Counted from the first letter of the stretch, positions 10,236 through 21,762 are shown. The stretch: 64,000 nucleotides of DNA from Budorcas taxicolor (GCF_023091745.1 NC_068910.1:40907272-40971271); one strand, 5' to 3'. Numbers and translations are program-made. The notes: generated by a model not told the origin, from the letters alone.

Positions 10236-13150
10236 TTGGGAACCCCATGAACAATATGAAAAGGCAAAAAGATAGGACACTGAAACATGAACTCCCAGGT
10301 CAGTAGGTGCCTAATATGCTACTGGAGATCAGTGGAGGATTAACTACAAAAAAAATGAAGAGACTGAGCCAAAAAAAAAACACCACACAGTTGTGGATGT
10401 GACTGGTGATGGAAGTAAAGTTGGATCCTGCAAAGAGCAATATTGCATAGGAACCTGGAATGTTAGGTCCATGAATCAAGGCAAATTGGAATTGGTCAAA
10501 CAAGAAATGGCAAGAGTAAACATTGACATGTTAGGAATCAGCGAACTAAAATGGACTGGAATGGGTGAATTTAACAAAGATGACCATTTTATCTACTACT
10601 CTGGGCAGGAATCCATTAGAAGAAATGGAGTAGCCATCACAGTCAACAAAAGAGTCCAAAATGCAGTACTTGGATGCAATCTCAAAAATGACATAATGAC
10701 TTCTGTTCATTTACAAGGCAAACCATTCAATATGTCCCGACCAGTAATGCTGAAGAAGCTGAAGTTGAATGGTTCTATGAGACCTACAAGACCTTCTAGA
10801 ACTAACACCCGAAAAAATATCCTTTTCATTATAGAGGACTGGAATGCAAAAGTAGGAAATCAAGAAATACCTGGAGTAACAGGCGTATTTGGCCTTGGAG
10901 TACAAAATGAAGCAGAGCAAAGGCTAATAAAGTTTTCCCAAGAAAATGCACTGGTCATAGCAAACACCCTCTTCCAACAACACAAGAGAAGACTCTACAC
11001 ATGGACATCACCAGGTGGTCAATACTAAAATCAGATTTATTGTATACTTTGCAGCCAAGCTGACTGTGGCTTAGCTCACGAACACCTGATTGCCAAATTC
11101 AGTCCTAAATTGAGGAAAGTAGGGAAAACCACTAGATCATTCAGGTATGACCTAAATAAAATCCCTTACAATAATACAGTGGAAGTGACAAATAGATTCA
11201 AGGGATTGGTTCTGATAGAGTGCTTGAAGAAGTATGAATGGAGGTTCATAACATTGTACAGGAGGCAGTGATCAAGACTGTCCCCAAGAAAAAGAAATGC
11301 AAAAAGGCAAAATGGTTGTCAGAGTAGGCCTTAAAATTGCTATGAATAGAAGAGGAGTGAAAGGCAAAGGAGAAAAGGAAAGATATGCTCATTTGAATGC
11401 AGAGTTCCAAAGAATAGCAAGGAGAAATAAGAAAGCCTCCCTCGGTGATCAGTGCAAAGAAATAGAGGAAAATAATACAATGCGAAAGGCTAGAGATCTC
11501 TTCAAGAAAATTAGAGATACCAAGGGGATTTTCATGCAAAGATGGGCATAATAAAGGACAGAAACATTATGAACCTAACAGAAGCAGAAAATATTAAGAA
11601 GAGGTGGCAAGAATAAACAGAAGAACTATAAAAAAGATCTTTCGACCCAGATAATCACGACGATGTGATCACTCATCTAGAGCCACATATCCTGGAATGT
11701 GAGGTCAAGTGGGCTTTAGGAAGCATCACTATGAACAAAGCTAGTGTTTATGGAATTCCAGTTGAGCTACTTCAAATCCTAAAAGATGATGCTGTGAAAG
11801 TGCTGCACTCAATATGCCAGCAAATTTGGAAAGCTCTACAATGGCCACAGGACTGGAAAATGTCCGTTTTCATTCCAATAGCAAAGAAAGGCAATGCCAA
11901 AGAATGCACAAACTACCACACAATTGCACTCATCTCACACTCTAGAAAAGTAATGCTCAATTTCTCCAAGCCAGGCTTCAACAGTATGTGAACCATGAAC
12001 TTCCAGAAGTTCAAGCTGGATTTAGAGCAACCAGTGATCAAATTGCCAACATCCACTGGACCATCGAATAAGCAAGAGAGTTCCAGGAAAATATCTATTT
12101 CTGCTTTATTGACTATGCCAAAGCCTTTTACTGTGTAGATCACAATATACTGTGGAAAATTCTTAAAGAGAGGAATACAAGACCACCTGACTTGCCTCTT
12201 GAGAAATCTGTATGCAGGTCAAGAAGCAACAGTTAGAACTGGACTGGAACAACAGACTGGTTCCAAATCGGGAAAGGAGTACATCAAGGCTGTATATTGT
12301 CACCCTGCTTATTTAACTTAACTGCAGAGTACATCATGAGAAGTGCTGGGCTGGATGAAGCACAAGATTGGAATCAAGACTGCCAGGAGAAATATCAATA
12401 ACCTCAGATATGCAGATGACACCACCCTTATGTCAGAAAGTGAAGAAGAATTAAAGAGCCTCTTGATGAAAGTGAAAGAGGACAGTTAAAAAGTTGGCTT
12501 AAAACTCAACATTCAGAAAACTAAGATCATGGCATCTGGTCTCATCACCTCATGGCAAACAGATGTGGAAACAGTAGAAACAGTGAGAGACTTTATTTTG
12601 GGGGGCTCCAAAATCACTGAAGATGATGACAGCAGCCATGAAATTAAAAGACGCTGGCTCCTAGGAAGGAAAGTTATGACCAACCTAGATGGCATATTTT
12701 AAAGCAGAGGTATTACTTTGCCAACAAAGGCCCATCTAGTCAAAGCTATGTTTTTTCCAGCAGTCATGTATGGATGTGAGAGTTGAGCTATAAAGAAAGT
12801 TGAGCACCAAAGAACTGATGCTTTCAAACTTTGGTGATGGAGAAGACTCTTGAGAGTCCCTTGGAGTGTAAAGGGATCCAATGAGTCCAATCTAAAGCAA
12901 ATCAGTGGAAGTACTGGTGCTGAAGCTGAAACTCCAATACTTTGGCCACCTGATGTGAAGAACTGACTCATATCAAAAGACCCTGATGCTGGGAAAGATT
13001 GAAGGCATGAGGAGAAGGGGATGACAGAGGATGAGATGGTTGGATGGCATCACTGGCTCAATGGATATGAGTTTGAGTAACTCCGGGATTTGGTGATGGA
13101 CAGGGAGGCCTGGCGTGCTGCAGTCCAACGGGTTGCAAAGAGTCAGACAT
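10236..13150 (+). pseudogene. BovB endonuclease / reverse transcriptase, broken
   Basis: The single BovB protein would carry an N-terminal APE-like endonuclease and a C-terminal RTE-type reverse transcriptase. The open stretch 10393-11028 (211 aa) shows WNVRSMNQGKLELVKQ, ISELKWTGMGEFN, RRNGVAITVNKRV, EDWNAKVGNQE and FQQHKRRLYTWTS. A deletion with frameshift near 10731 removes the segment that normally carries VIQVYAP. The G of GDWNAK is E here. Open stretch 11665-11991 gives the start of the RT (LKDDAVKVLHSICQQIW, AKKGNAKECTNY). After that the frame changes repeatedly. YADD is still readable at 12409-12420 but is not linked to an intact frame. Confidence 0.9.
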
Positions 13151-13184
13151 GACTGAGCGACAAAACTGAAGTGAACTGAACTGA

Positions 13185-13197
13185 TCTGTACTCACTG
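13185..13197. repeat. target-site duplication, right copy
   Basis: TCTGTACTCACTG; matches 9283-9295 at 12 of 13 bases. Confidence 0.85.
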
Positions 13198-13550
13198 CCC
13201 TCCCTAGACTCATGATTCAGATATTCCAGGTGATTTATGGTTGCTAATAACTCTCAGTTTCTGAGACTGCAGGGGCAACTGAGCCCTCTTGTCACATTAT
13301 GTCTTAACATTATGTCCCACAAACCACAGGCATCAGCCTACAAGTAGCAACTTCAGGTTAGGTTCACAATGAACTTGGCACTTACTATTTATTCTTGATC
13401 TCAGAAGAGCAGTCAACTGATGTGAACAGGGCCTCACTTCCCTGAGAATTCTGTGTGGCCACTGTGATGATATATAATTGTCCAACGGCCTGCATTGTGT
13501 CAGACTTTTTGGAGGTGATATTGTGTGTTATCTCATAGTGGTGGGCCATG
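13198..13550. other. unrecognised spacer
   Basis: No coding signal. No repeat I can name. Confidence 0.4.
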
Positions 13551-13554
13551 TAGT

Positions 13555-13775
13555 GTCACAGTTGAAAATGGTAACTGAAGAGTTAGACTGTCACTAAAAC
13601 TTGACTTCAAAATGTATCAGTCACAGAATGACTGTGAACCAGTTGTTCAAACCGTCAGTTTCTTCAACTCTACCGGGAACTCATAATAGATTTTTTTTTT
13701 TAATAGAATTGCTGTAAAGACTAAATGAAGTATTTGGCATTTGTTAAGCACTCCATAAATGTCAGCTAGTTGTTT
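13555..13775 (+). mobile_element. MIR SINE
   Basis: Diverged but ordered MIR features: 'tcagtttcttcaactc' (13656), an A/T-rich centre, 'agaattgctgtaaagactaaatga' (13707) and a terminal 'gcactccataaatgtcagct' near 13748. The tRNA-like head is weakly preserved. Confidence 0.75.
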
Positions 13776-13945
13776 TATAATCTAATCTCCAATTAGAATT
13801 AATATCACATTAAAATCAAAGTGCTCTAGGTTGGAATCCGGCTGGTACTTTTGAACTTATGATCATTTTTGCATTGACTGCAAAGGCAAAGTTGAACATG
13901 GGTTGGTTTGTGTAATGTTACCTACATTGTATCATGTTACCTATT

Positions 13946-14250
13946 GGGCTTCTCTGATAGCTCTGTTGGTAGATAATCCACCTGCAATGCAGGAGACCCC
14001 AGTTTGCTTCCTGGGTTAGGAAGATCTGCTGGAGAAGGGATAGGCTACCCACTCCAGTATTCATGGGCTTCCCTGGTGGCTCAGCTGGTAAAGAATCCAC
14101 CTGCAATGTGGGAGACCTGGGTTCAGTCTCTGGGTTGGGAAGATCCCCAGGAGAAGGGAAAGTCTACCCATTCCAGTATTCTTGCTAGATAATTCCATGG
14201 ACTATATACAGTCCGTGGGGTCACAACTGAGTAACTTTCACTTTCTCCTA
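13946..14250 (+). mobile_element. Bov-tA SINE with two tRNA-like heads
   Basis: Two successive tRNA-Glu-derived heads: one from 13950 ('gggcttctctgatagctc') and one from 14066 ('gggcttccctggtggctcag'). The second is followed by the BovB-derived tail ending in 'gtaactttcactttc'. Each head keeps sequence resembling pol III A and B boxes (B box 'gggttcagtc' near 14118). This is the Bov-tA2/tA3 type of organisation. Confidence 0.9.
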
Positions 14251-14259
14251 CTCTGACTT

Positions 14260-14406
14260 GCTGCTCCTGCTAAGTCGCTTCAGTCGTGTCCAACTCTGTG
14301 CGACCCCATAGATGGCAGCCCACCAGGCTCCCCCGTCCCTGGGATTCTCCAGGCAAGAATACTGGAGTGGGTTGCCATTTCCTTCTCCAATGCATGAAAG
14401 TGAAAA
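14260..14406 (-). mobile_element. Bov-A2 half element (one monomer)
   Basis: Reverse-strand monomer from 'gctgctcctgctaagtcgct' to 'ccttctccaatgcatgaaag'. It abuts the preceding Bov-tA. The second monomer is absent. Confidence 0.88.
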
Positions 14407-16658
14407 TTGCACATATTATGTGGTATTATCAGAGTGACTAAGCCAGGATGTGCCAGCAGTGGATTTTACTTTCAGCAGTCATTCAGGTTGGTTACTACCC
14501 CTGTTGTACTGATTATATATAGCACCAACACTTTCATATTAAAATAAATTCTTGTTATTGTTTTTGTTATGTAAAACAGAGACATTCAAAAAATTTCAAA
14601 GGAGGAGAAATAATTATTATGAAATTACCCATAGGTGAGAAGCTTCAGGAACTGGCAAATCCATGAACTGGCTCTTCTCTTCCTTTTTTTCCTGAAACAC
14701 ACATGGACTCTTTCAGTGTTGTTTCTCTATTTTCTTACATACTACCTACATAACATGGCTTCCTTGGATTTTTTTTTTCTTTTGCAGCAATTTTTCTGTT
14801 TTGTCCACTTCCTTTATGCCCTGGCCTCTTGTTACCATTTCTTTGTGTTTCTTATTTCAAATTCCTGAGGAGGTGGTCGGATCAGCCTACCTCATGTCTT
14901 TTAGATGCCAGCCACTCTACAGAGAGCTCATCTTTTGTTGACTGCTCACCTCAGCTGTGTGGCCCAGGCCAAGAAGCAGGCTGAATCACAAAGTATACAA
15001 TGTGGCTGTGAAGTGTGAGGCGGATGGGCAGAGCAGTTTCCAGAAAATCTGTGTGGCTAGAGCAAGCACACTGACATCTGTAGGTCAGTGATAGTACTCG
15101 TGGCTGCCATGACTTCTGTTTGTCTGACATTTTAGTATTTTATTTATGGCAGCAGTTCTACTGAAGAGAATAATTGCTGATTCTTGTTGAGGCTTGGATA
15201 TTAGAACCTAGAAACTAAATTGAATCAGGCACTGAGTTAATAATGCAGTCAGAGGAAACATCTAAAGAGAATTTTGGGAACTTCCTTTAAAACATTGTTA
15301 TATTTAACTAAAGCAAACTTTTGTCTAAAAATGGTCCTTATAAGTCACAGAAGTATTGCTTTTGATATACTAAGTATAGTCAGCATCACTCATGATATAG
15401 TAAACAAAACAAAAAGAATGAACACATGAAGAGTTATTAGGAAATGTCATCAGATGCCTCAGTTTTGACCTACACATAGATATTTCCTGATTATTATAGA
15501 ACACTTTCGACTATCCAGAATGATTAAGCTGCAGTTTTATAGCATGTCTGGAAGATGATTTTTCTTTAATCATAGGAAAGAAATGCTGCTATGGTATGTT
15601 AAAACACCATTCAATCATCAGTAATTTGAAGTACTTAATAATGAATATTTATAAAGTAGATGTTTAAACTATGGAAGAGTGAGAATCAGTTATTCTATTT
15701 CTGTATTGTTCCTTGTGCAAGATATCCTACTTTGTTAACAAATTTACCTCTTTATCATTTTAGCTTTAAATAAAATTTTGTCACCAAGTGGATGTTTGGG
15801 AATCATCAGAATATTAAATTTCCCTGCTTGACTTCCCAAAATTCAGCAAGGCACCAGGATAGCCCAATATTGTTAAGTAAAGAGGAGAATAAATAGCTCC
15901 ATAAGTTTCAAATCTGTGAAGTTAGCAACATGTAGATTTCTTGCATGTTTAAAAACCTCAGTTTAAGCCTAATGCTTGTGACACAGATGAAAGAAAACAA
16001 CAGGCTCTGTTCACTGCGTCCAGCTGTATAGGTCTTAGCCATAGGTGTTGTATAGGTGCTGTGGTAATTTTTTCCCCTTATTGAATTTAATTTTAACATT
16101 CTAACTATAGTACGTTGTAACAGCAGTATCTAGGTTGAGCTTCTTTAATGTGAAGGACTGACTTGAGTTGTGTCAGACTCAACAGACAGCCTTAGAAACC
16201 AGCACACCAGGTAGAACCATTTATCCATTTAGACCACAGTGGATTGTAGATAACACACAGTTGTTTAGCAATTTTCATGTTCTACACACTCATCTATAAA
16301 AATATGGGTTTTTTTACACATATTAATTTTAATAAAATTTAAAAAAACAAAGCAACTTCAAATTAATCATGTATTTATGTCTTAAAAACCAAGTTTTATG
16401 TAATTCTCTTAGTTCATCATAAAATTTGCCTTTTCTAATGTGTACTTGGCACTTTATGTTTTGTTTGACTTTTTATAAATGTTATTTTAGTTTATCTGTT
16501 ACCTAAACAAAACATATTATATAAATTATTTTTAGTCTTTATACATCTGCTGGTCAAAATATGAGATGTTTAAGTGCTTTAAAATGTTTTCTGTGAAGAA
16601 ATCATCTGTCTTTTGCCATGTGTAGTCACTTGAGATCACTGTGTGGTAATAATGCCAG
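14407..16658. other. repeat-poor AT-rich DNA, nothing recognised
   Basis: About 2.2 kb with only short spurious frames, for example a hydrophobic 77-codon frame at 14635-14868 that lacks any gene context. 14870-15100 is GC-richer and could be a remnant of an old repeat, but I cannot name it. Confidence 0.4.
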
Positions 16659-16872
16659 GGAGGGCTCCACCTCATGGCTCAGATGGTAAAGAATCCGCCT
16701 GCAATGCAGGAAACCAGGGATTGATTCCTGGGTCAGGAAGATCCCCTGCAGAAGGAAATGGCAACCCACTCCAGTATTCTAGCCCAGAGAATTCCATGGA
16801 CAGAGAGGCCTGGTGGACTACAGTCCACAGGATCTCAAAGAACTGGACACGGCTGAGCAACTAACACACAGT
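16659..16872 (+). mobile_element. Bov-tA SINE
   Basis: Head 'ctcatggctcagatggtaaa' (16672), B-box-like 'ggattgattcctggg', then the tail 'ccactccagtattctagccc' and 'ggctgagcaactaacacac'. Confidence 0.92.
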
Positions 16873-17147
16873 GTGGGTTGGCTTTCCTCTACTTGGCAGA
16901 GACTAAAAGCATGAAGCAAAACCTTGAAGTGTTTCTGAGACATGTTTGAGGTTTGAAATAGAGTGAAGACTATGAATGGGGAAAAAGTAAGGATTCTATG
17001 TGTTCAGAAAATTTAGCATCATTTGCTGATGTTTGGATAGTATGACCAAAGGGTGTATAAAGATTACAAAAATCTCCAATATTCCAGGTTAAAGGAATCT
17101 CAAGTAATTCCCATTAAGCATTTAGTCCTAAATATATGATGTGATAG

Positions 17148-17380
17148 GCTTCCCTGGTGGCGCTAGTGGTGAAGAACCCACCTGGCAATGCAGGAGACAT
17201 GAGACTTGGGGTTCTATTCCTTGGTCCCTAAGTTGGGAAGGTCCCCTGGAGAAGGGAATGACAAGCCACTCTAGTATTCTTGCCTGGAAAATCCCTTGGA
17301 CAGAGGAGCCTGTCAGGTTACAGTCAATTGGGTCACAAAGGGTTGGACATGACTGAGGTGACTTAGCATGCATGCACACA
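17148..17380 (+). mobile_element. Bov-tA SINE
   Basis: Head 'ggcttccctggtggcgctag', a B-box region altered by a small insertion ('ggggttctattccttgg'), and the BovB-derived tail to 'gaggtgacttagcatgc'. Confidence 0.92.
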
Positions 17381-17453
17381 TATGAAGTGACGTGTGTGTG
17401 AAAGAGAGAGAGAACACGACAAATGGTGAAAAATATCACCATACAGAAATGCT

Positions 17454-17590
17454 TGCTGCTGCTGCTGCTAAGTCGCATCAGTTGTGTCCGACTCTGTGCG
17501 ACCCCATAGACAGCAGCCCACCAGGCTCCCCCGTTCCTGGGATTCCCCAGGCAAGAACACTGGAGTGGGTTGCCATTTCCTTCTCCAAGG
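17454..17590 (-). mobile_element. Bov-A2 (outer copy), first half
   Basis: Reverse-strand Bov-A2 from the (GCT)n side ('gctgctgctgctaagtcgc') to 'ccatttccttctccaa'. It is interrupted there by a second Bov-A2 in the opposite direction and resumes at about 17812. Confidence 0.88.
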
Positions 17591-17811
17591 TAGGCTGCAG
17601 TCTATGGGGTCGCTAAGAGTCAGAAACGACTGAGTGACTTTACTTTCACTTTTCACTTTAATGCATTGGAGAAGGAAATGGCAACCCACTCGTGTTCTTG
17701 CCTGGAGAATCCCAGGGACAGGGCAGCCTGGTGGGCTGCCGTCTATGGGGTCGCACAGAGTCGGACACGACTGAAGCGACTTAGCAGCAGCAGCAGCAGC
17801 AGCAGCAGCAG
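17591..17811 (+). mobile_element. Bov-A2 (inner copy), 5'-truncated
   Basis: Plus-strand Bov-A2 starting inside the first monomer ('ggctgcagtctatggggtcg') and ending in an (AGC)n tail at 17783-17811. It sits inside the reverse-strand Bov-A2. The alanine- and glutamine-like frames here are translations of the AGC tract. Confidence 0.88.
17783..17811 (+). repeat. (AGC)n microsatellite
   Basis: Nine to ten AGC units forming the tail of the inner Bov-A2. Confidence 0.97.
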
Positions 17812-17951
17812 GCATGAAACTGAAAAGTGAAAGTGAAGTTGCTCAGTCATGTCCAACTCAGCAACCCCTGTGGACTGCAGCCCTCCAGGCTCCTCCGTCC
17901 ATGGGATCTTCCAGGCAAGAATACTGGAGTGGGTTGCCATTGCCTTCTCTA
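17812..17951 (-). mobile_element. Bov-A2 (outer copy), second half
   Basis: Continues the outer element: 'gcatgaaactgaaaagtgaa', 'cagtcatgtccaactc', ending 'ggttgccattgccttctc'. Confidence 0.88.
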
Positions 17952-18205
17952 ACATAAATGCTTAGTTCTGTCTTATTTAGACTCCAGTGCTTGGTGATCA
18001 GAGAAGAATGTTGTGACTTGAATTTGACATTGAAGTCAATGCAATGTGCATAGTTTGGCAAATGCTCCACAAGATGACCCCCAATAAATGAAGGTGAATC
18101 CGTCTTGTGTGATCCTTTCCCTTGAGTGTAGGCAGAACCTGTGGCCTTCTTGCTTCTAACCCATTGAATATAGGAAAAGCAATAGGATGTCATTCGTACC
18201 ATATA

Positions 18206-18208
<3 letters not shown>

Positions 18209-18255
<47 letters not shown>

Positions 18256-18256
18256 C
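18209..18256 (+). repeat. (GT)n microsatellite
   Basis: Uninterrupted GT from 18209 to 18250, then GCGTGC. Confidence 0.98.
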
Positions 18257-18269
18257 AGTTTTGAGCAGA

Positions 18270-18690
18270 GTAGCTTGGAGTGAGATATGAGATTGTGGGA
18301 TGAGTCTCTGTCTTGCTGCCTCTGAAGAAGCGAGCTGCCATGTTGAGGGAGGGCCTGTTAAAGCAACCACATAGTAGGGAACTGTGAGTGGTCTCTAGGA
18401 GCTGAGAGCAGTGTCCAGCCAATAAACAACAAGAAAACAGAGACCTAAGTGCCACTGTTGCCTGGAACTGAATTCTGCCAAGAACCACGTGAACTTGGAA
18501 AAGGAGCCTGAGCACCAGAAAGGGGTGCAGCCCAGCTGGGCCTTTGATTGTATCCTTGTGAAATCCTGATAGAAGATTCAGCTAAACCTTGTGTAGACCG
18601 CTGACCCACAGAAACTGTGAGGTAATAGATATGTGTTGCTTTAAGCCACCACGTTTGCAATAGAAAACTAGTGACAGGTGGATAGGAAAA
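18270..18690 (+). mobile_element. MLT1-like LTR
   Basis: The right end is the clearest part: 'ctgacccacagaaactgtga' (18601), 'ggtaatagat', then 'gctttaagccaccacgtttg' near 18640. This is the polyadenylation-side end of MLT1 LTRs. The upstream part is diverged. Non-coding. Confidence 0.65.
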
Positions 18691-18769
18691 AAATATGAAT
18701 ATATTTTAGATATATAGAGCCATAGACACTAAGGTACAGAGATTAAAATAAGTTTGATATATTCTCCAT

Positions 18770-18890
18770 CTACTCATTCAGCATGTATTTCCTGAATGCC
18801 TACTGTGTGCTGGAGCCCTACCAGAAAACCAATAGGGAAACTGAGGCTAAGAGAGCTTAGGAAACTTGCTGAAGGCTACAAAGGAGAAAT
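18770..18890 (-). mobile_element. MIR/L2-type fragment
   Basis: 'ctgaatgcctactgtgtgct' (18793) followed by 'gggaaactgaggctaagaga' (18834) is the reverse-strand signature of MIR- or L2-family 3' ends. Confidence 0.65.
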
Positions 18891-19535
18891 GCATAAGAAT
18901 ATCAGGATTCTATGGAGAAAACGAGGCCAAGTTTAAATGATACCACAGCTAGTTCATGGAGGCTCTGAGTACTTAATCTCCATCTTTGGGTGTAGCTTGT
19001 TTTGAGTTGTTTTCTTAGCCTTATAACTTGTATTTTGTGTAAGATCAATGTGAAAGGATTCATTTCCCCTAGTGTCCAGAGACGCATTAGAATAATTAAA
19101 GAGTAAATAACTGGAATTACCTCTACGAATTATTTCATTTTCTTTTTTTTTAAAGTGTACTCTTTCTGTACTAAGTTTCCCAGAGTTTTGAAAAGAATGC
19201 TAGAATTTGAAAAATAAAATATCTTGAAGGAAAGTAATAACAGGAAGCTGAATTGCTCTTTTTATCTTAAAACTGAAAAGTCTAAATCCATAAAATATTA
19301 AGAACTTTAAACTTTGGTCTGACTAAATTGGAGCTGTTAAGTTATTGTGCCTTCCTGGGAATTCTTAGAAACCTCCCTGAACTAGAATCACCGCTTCTGC
19401 AGCTTTCTTCAGTTGAATTTTTAAGTTTTTTTGCCCTATAGTGTGAGCACAGCAGATGGCTTTTGTTCAACTCAATATTTTGAACAAATGGATATGTATT
19501 TGTGAATAAAATAAAAATCCCTTCTGGAGTGAGTG
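18891..19535. other. unrecognised DNA
   Basis: AT-rich, no coding signal and no named repeat. Confidence 0.4.
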
Positions 19536-19539
19536 CTAT

Positions 19540-20018
19540 GGGTGTTCTGTCCAGATCTCCTTGGATACTTGTTTCTTTTTGGATGTGTCCTTCTCCTGTC
19601 TTGACTTTGCTTTGCTTGTACCTGCACTTCTGTTAGGACTGTTTCCCTCAGGTTCCTGAAATTCCTTTACCCACATGCTACAGAGTTACTGGGAACTAAA
19701 TCCCCTCCTTTCCAAACCCTTCCTCAAGCAGGCGCCCTTAGTCAGTGAATAACCGAAAGCCCAGGCGCTTTTGCCTGGAGTTGGATAACTGAATTTAATT
19801 TAATGCGCTGCAGCCCTTGCAGGAGTGGACATGCCAACTCTGAGAGACTTTGCCTACAGTTCCATCTTTGTTGGGCTTCCCTCTCTTTGCTGTTCTGCTG
19901 GCCTTGCACAGTCCCTTACTAATCTCTCTTGGGAGCCCTTCTTCAGTAAGTAAATCACATTCACCAGAATCACATCCTAGACTCAGAGTCTGCTTCTAGG
20001 GAACCCAGCATAAGACAG
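19540..20018 (+). mobile_element. possible old ERVL/MaLR-type LTR
   Basis: The last 50 bases ('cagagtctgcttctagggaa', 19985, to 'cccagcataagacag') match the right end of an old mammalian LTR group. A pyrimidine-rich body with 'taagtaaatcac' precedes it. The left end is not determined. Confidence 0.45.
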
Positions 20019-20524
20019 ACAACTTCTTTTCAGCTTGCTGAAACATAATCTTGGTTTTCAATTCAGAATTGCCAAGGTAATAGGTACAAAGAGAGATATT
20101 TAAAAATAGGTAGATGAGTTATATTTTTTCATTTTAATAAATTTATTTTGGATAATAAAAGAAGTCACATTAGTTATTGAGTTACAAATCAAATTAAGTA
20201 AGTTAAATGCTTCATTTTAGCTGCTATTCGTATTTTGACAACTTTCTCCCCAAACTTCCCCCACTTCTACCTTCAACTGAGACTAAATCTTTGAGTGTGT
20301 TTACTAATTTTTCTGAAATTAAATTGTGATTCTAATCAACATACAGAACATACCATGATTTGTTGTACAAGTATGTTTGATTGTTTACTATATTTTAAAA
20401 TAAATAGCAACCCCTTTCATATTTTAAATTACAAACAAAAAATGAAGAAAGGAAGGAAGAAAAAAATAAAGCGTAAAGAGAACAATGGAAGGAAGGAAGT
20501 CAGGATTAAAATAGAAATTTCTCC

Positions 20525-20627
20525 TTTCCATTTTTAACTTCCCACATGTAACCACTATTAAAAGCTTGGTGAAGATTATTCTAAATTTTATATGCATATG
20601 CAACACACATATGTATGTGTGTGTATA
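20525..20627 (-). mobile_element. L1 (L1M-type) 3' fragment, part 1
   Basis: 'cccacatgtaaccactatta' followed by 'ctaaattttatatgcatatg' is the reverse complement of an old L1 3' region. It is interrupted by the Bov-tA at 20628. Confidence 0.55.
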
Positions 20628-20842
20628 TGAAAGTGAAAGTGTTAGATGCTTGCTCATTTGTGTCTAACTCTTGCGACCCCATGGACTGTAGCACATCAGG
20701 TTCCTCTGTCCATTGAATTCTCCAGGCAAGAATACTAGATTTGGTTGCCATTCCCTTCTCCAGGGGCTCTTTCCAACCCAGAGATTGAACCTGGGTCTGC
20801 TGCATTGTAGGCAGATTTTTTACCATCTGAGCCACCAGGGTA
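20628..20842 (-). mobile_element. Bov-tA SINE
   Basis: Reverse-strand copy: tail first ('gaaagtgaaagtgttagatg'), then 'ccttctccaggggctctttc', B box 'attgaacctgggtc' and head end 'taccatctgagccaccaggg'. Confidence 0.92.
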
Positions 20843-21010
20843 TTTGTATATAATGGCTTTTGTATTCTCCTTTTTAATGAAACTTGTTTATACCACATAT
20901 ACATTTCTACAACTTGCTTCCTTTGATATAGGAACATGTTACTGAACTCTGTCAGCATTCGAGGTTGGAGATCTGCCTCAGTTTTTGTAACTAACAGGTG
21001 AAAGCTATTT
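20843..21010 (-). mobile_element. L1 (L1M-type) 3' fragment, part 2
   Basis: 'tacaacttgcttcctttgat' and 'gagatctgcctcagtttttg' are in the same order as the reverse-strand L1 3' region begun at 20525. Confidence 0.55.
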
Positions 21011-21760
21011 TTCCTGTTAGACAGTCCTTCACTCCTTGTCACTGTATGTCTCCTTATGCATCTGTAGGGATATTTCATCCAGGTGATGAGCTAATAATGA
21101 ACGTGCTTATTAGTTAGAAATATTTAAATCAATAAGCCAGTGGATTTAGGAAAAATTGGCCTCTCTTGAATGCAGATCCCTAGATTCATACCTCCCTCAC
21201 TAAAGTCCCTGTTTCTTGCTCAAAATATTGTCTTGGTGTAAGTGCATGGAGGCAACTTATGTATCCTCAATCAAAATGTTGATTGTTATAAGCAAATTGC
21301 CTTGCAACAGGTTACACTAATATATATTCCAACAAATCCTAGCTTTTGTATTTATAAAGCATTTGTCAATCTGTATTTTAAATCATTTATGGTGTTTATT
21401 TGCCATATAAGAGTTTTTTTTTTTTTACTTAAAAATTCTGGTTTTTAATTACGTCAAAATTGAATACATTTACTTTTATTTGATTTGTTCATCACTTCTC
21501 GTTTTGTTTCATTCTTAAAGAGGAACACTTTTTTCTAATCATATATGTATTTTACATTTCATTTTCTTATCTTCAATTCATTTGGACTGTGTGCATGTGG
21601 GAAAGAGGGATATGTTAGGCATCTAATGTCTTTTCCCTCACAAAATGGTAAGCGTCTTGTCGATATTCATCCTATTGAATAGGTCTATCCTCTGCCTTCT
21701 GATTTTGAATTATATATTTTTTACTCAAGAATGTTTATGTATGTGAAAAAATGTATATAT
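21011..21760. other. unrecognised AT-rich DNA
   Basis: Contains a T11 run near 21415-21426 and no coding signal. Confidence 0.4.
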
Positions 21761-21762
21761 AA

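Larger units (their letters stand above)
9296..13184 (+). mobile_element. near-full-length BovB LINE (RTE clade)
   Basis: About 3.9 kb. In order: a 5' UTR (9296 to about 10230) with two tandem related units; the endonuclease region (about 10390-11180); a linker; the reverse transcriptase with YADD at 12409-12420; the C-terminal region (FKLW, DREAWRAA equivalents); and an ACTGAAC-type terminus at about 13183. BovB moves by target-primed reverse transcription and its 3' end is what Bov-tA and Bov-A2 SINEs borrow. Many stops and frameshifts make this copy dead. It is the longest element in the window and carries an imperfect TSD. Confidence 0.93.

Noticed and set aside
10393..11028. Functional BovB endonuclease
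   Set aside because: Looks well kept at first, but a deletion and frameshift near 10731 removes a conserved segment. The stop at 11028 truncates the domain before the SDH motif.
14635..14868. Small hydrophobic protein (77 codons)
   Set aside because: F/L-rich because the strand is T-rich. No promoter, splice or conservation support.
17468..17815. Poly-alanine frame
   Set aside because: Produced by the (AGC)n tail of a Bov-A2 SINE, not a protein repeat.
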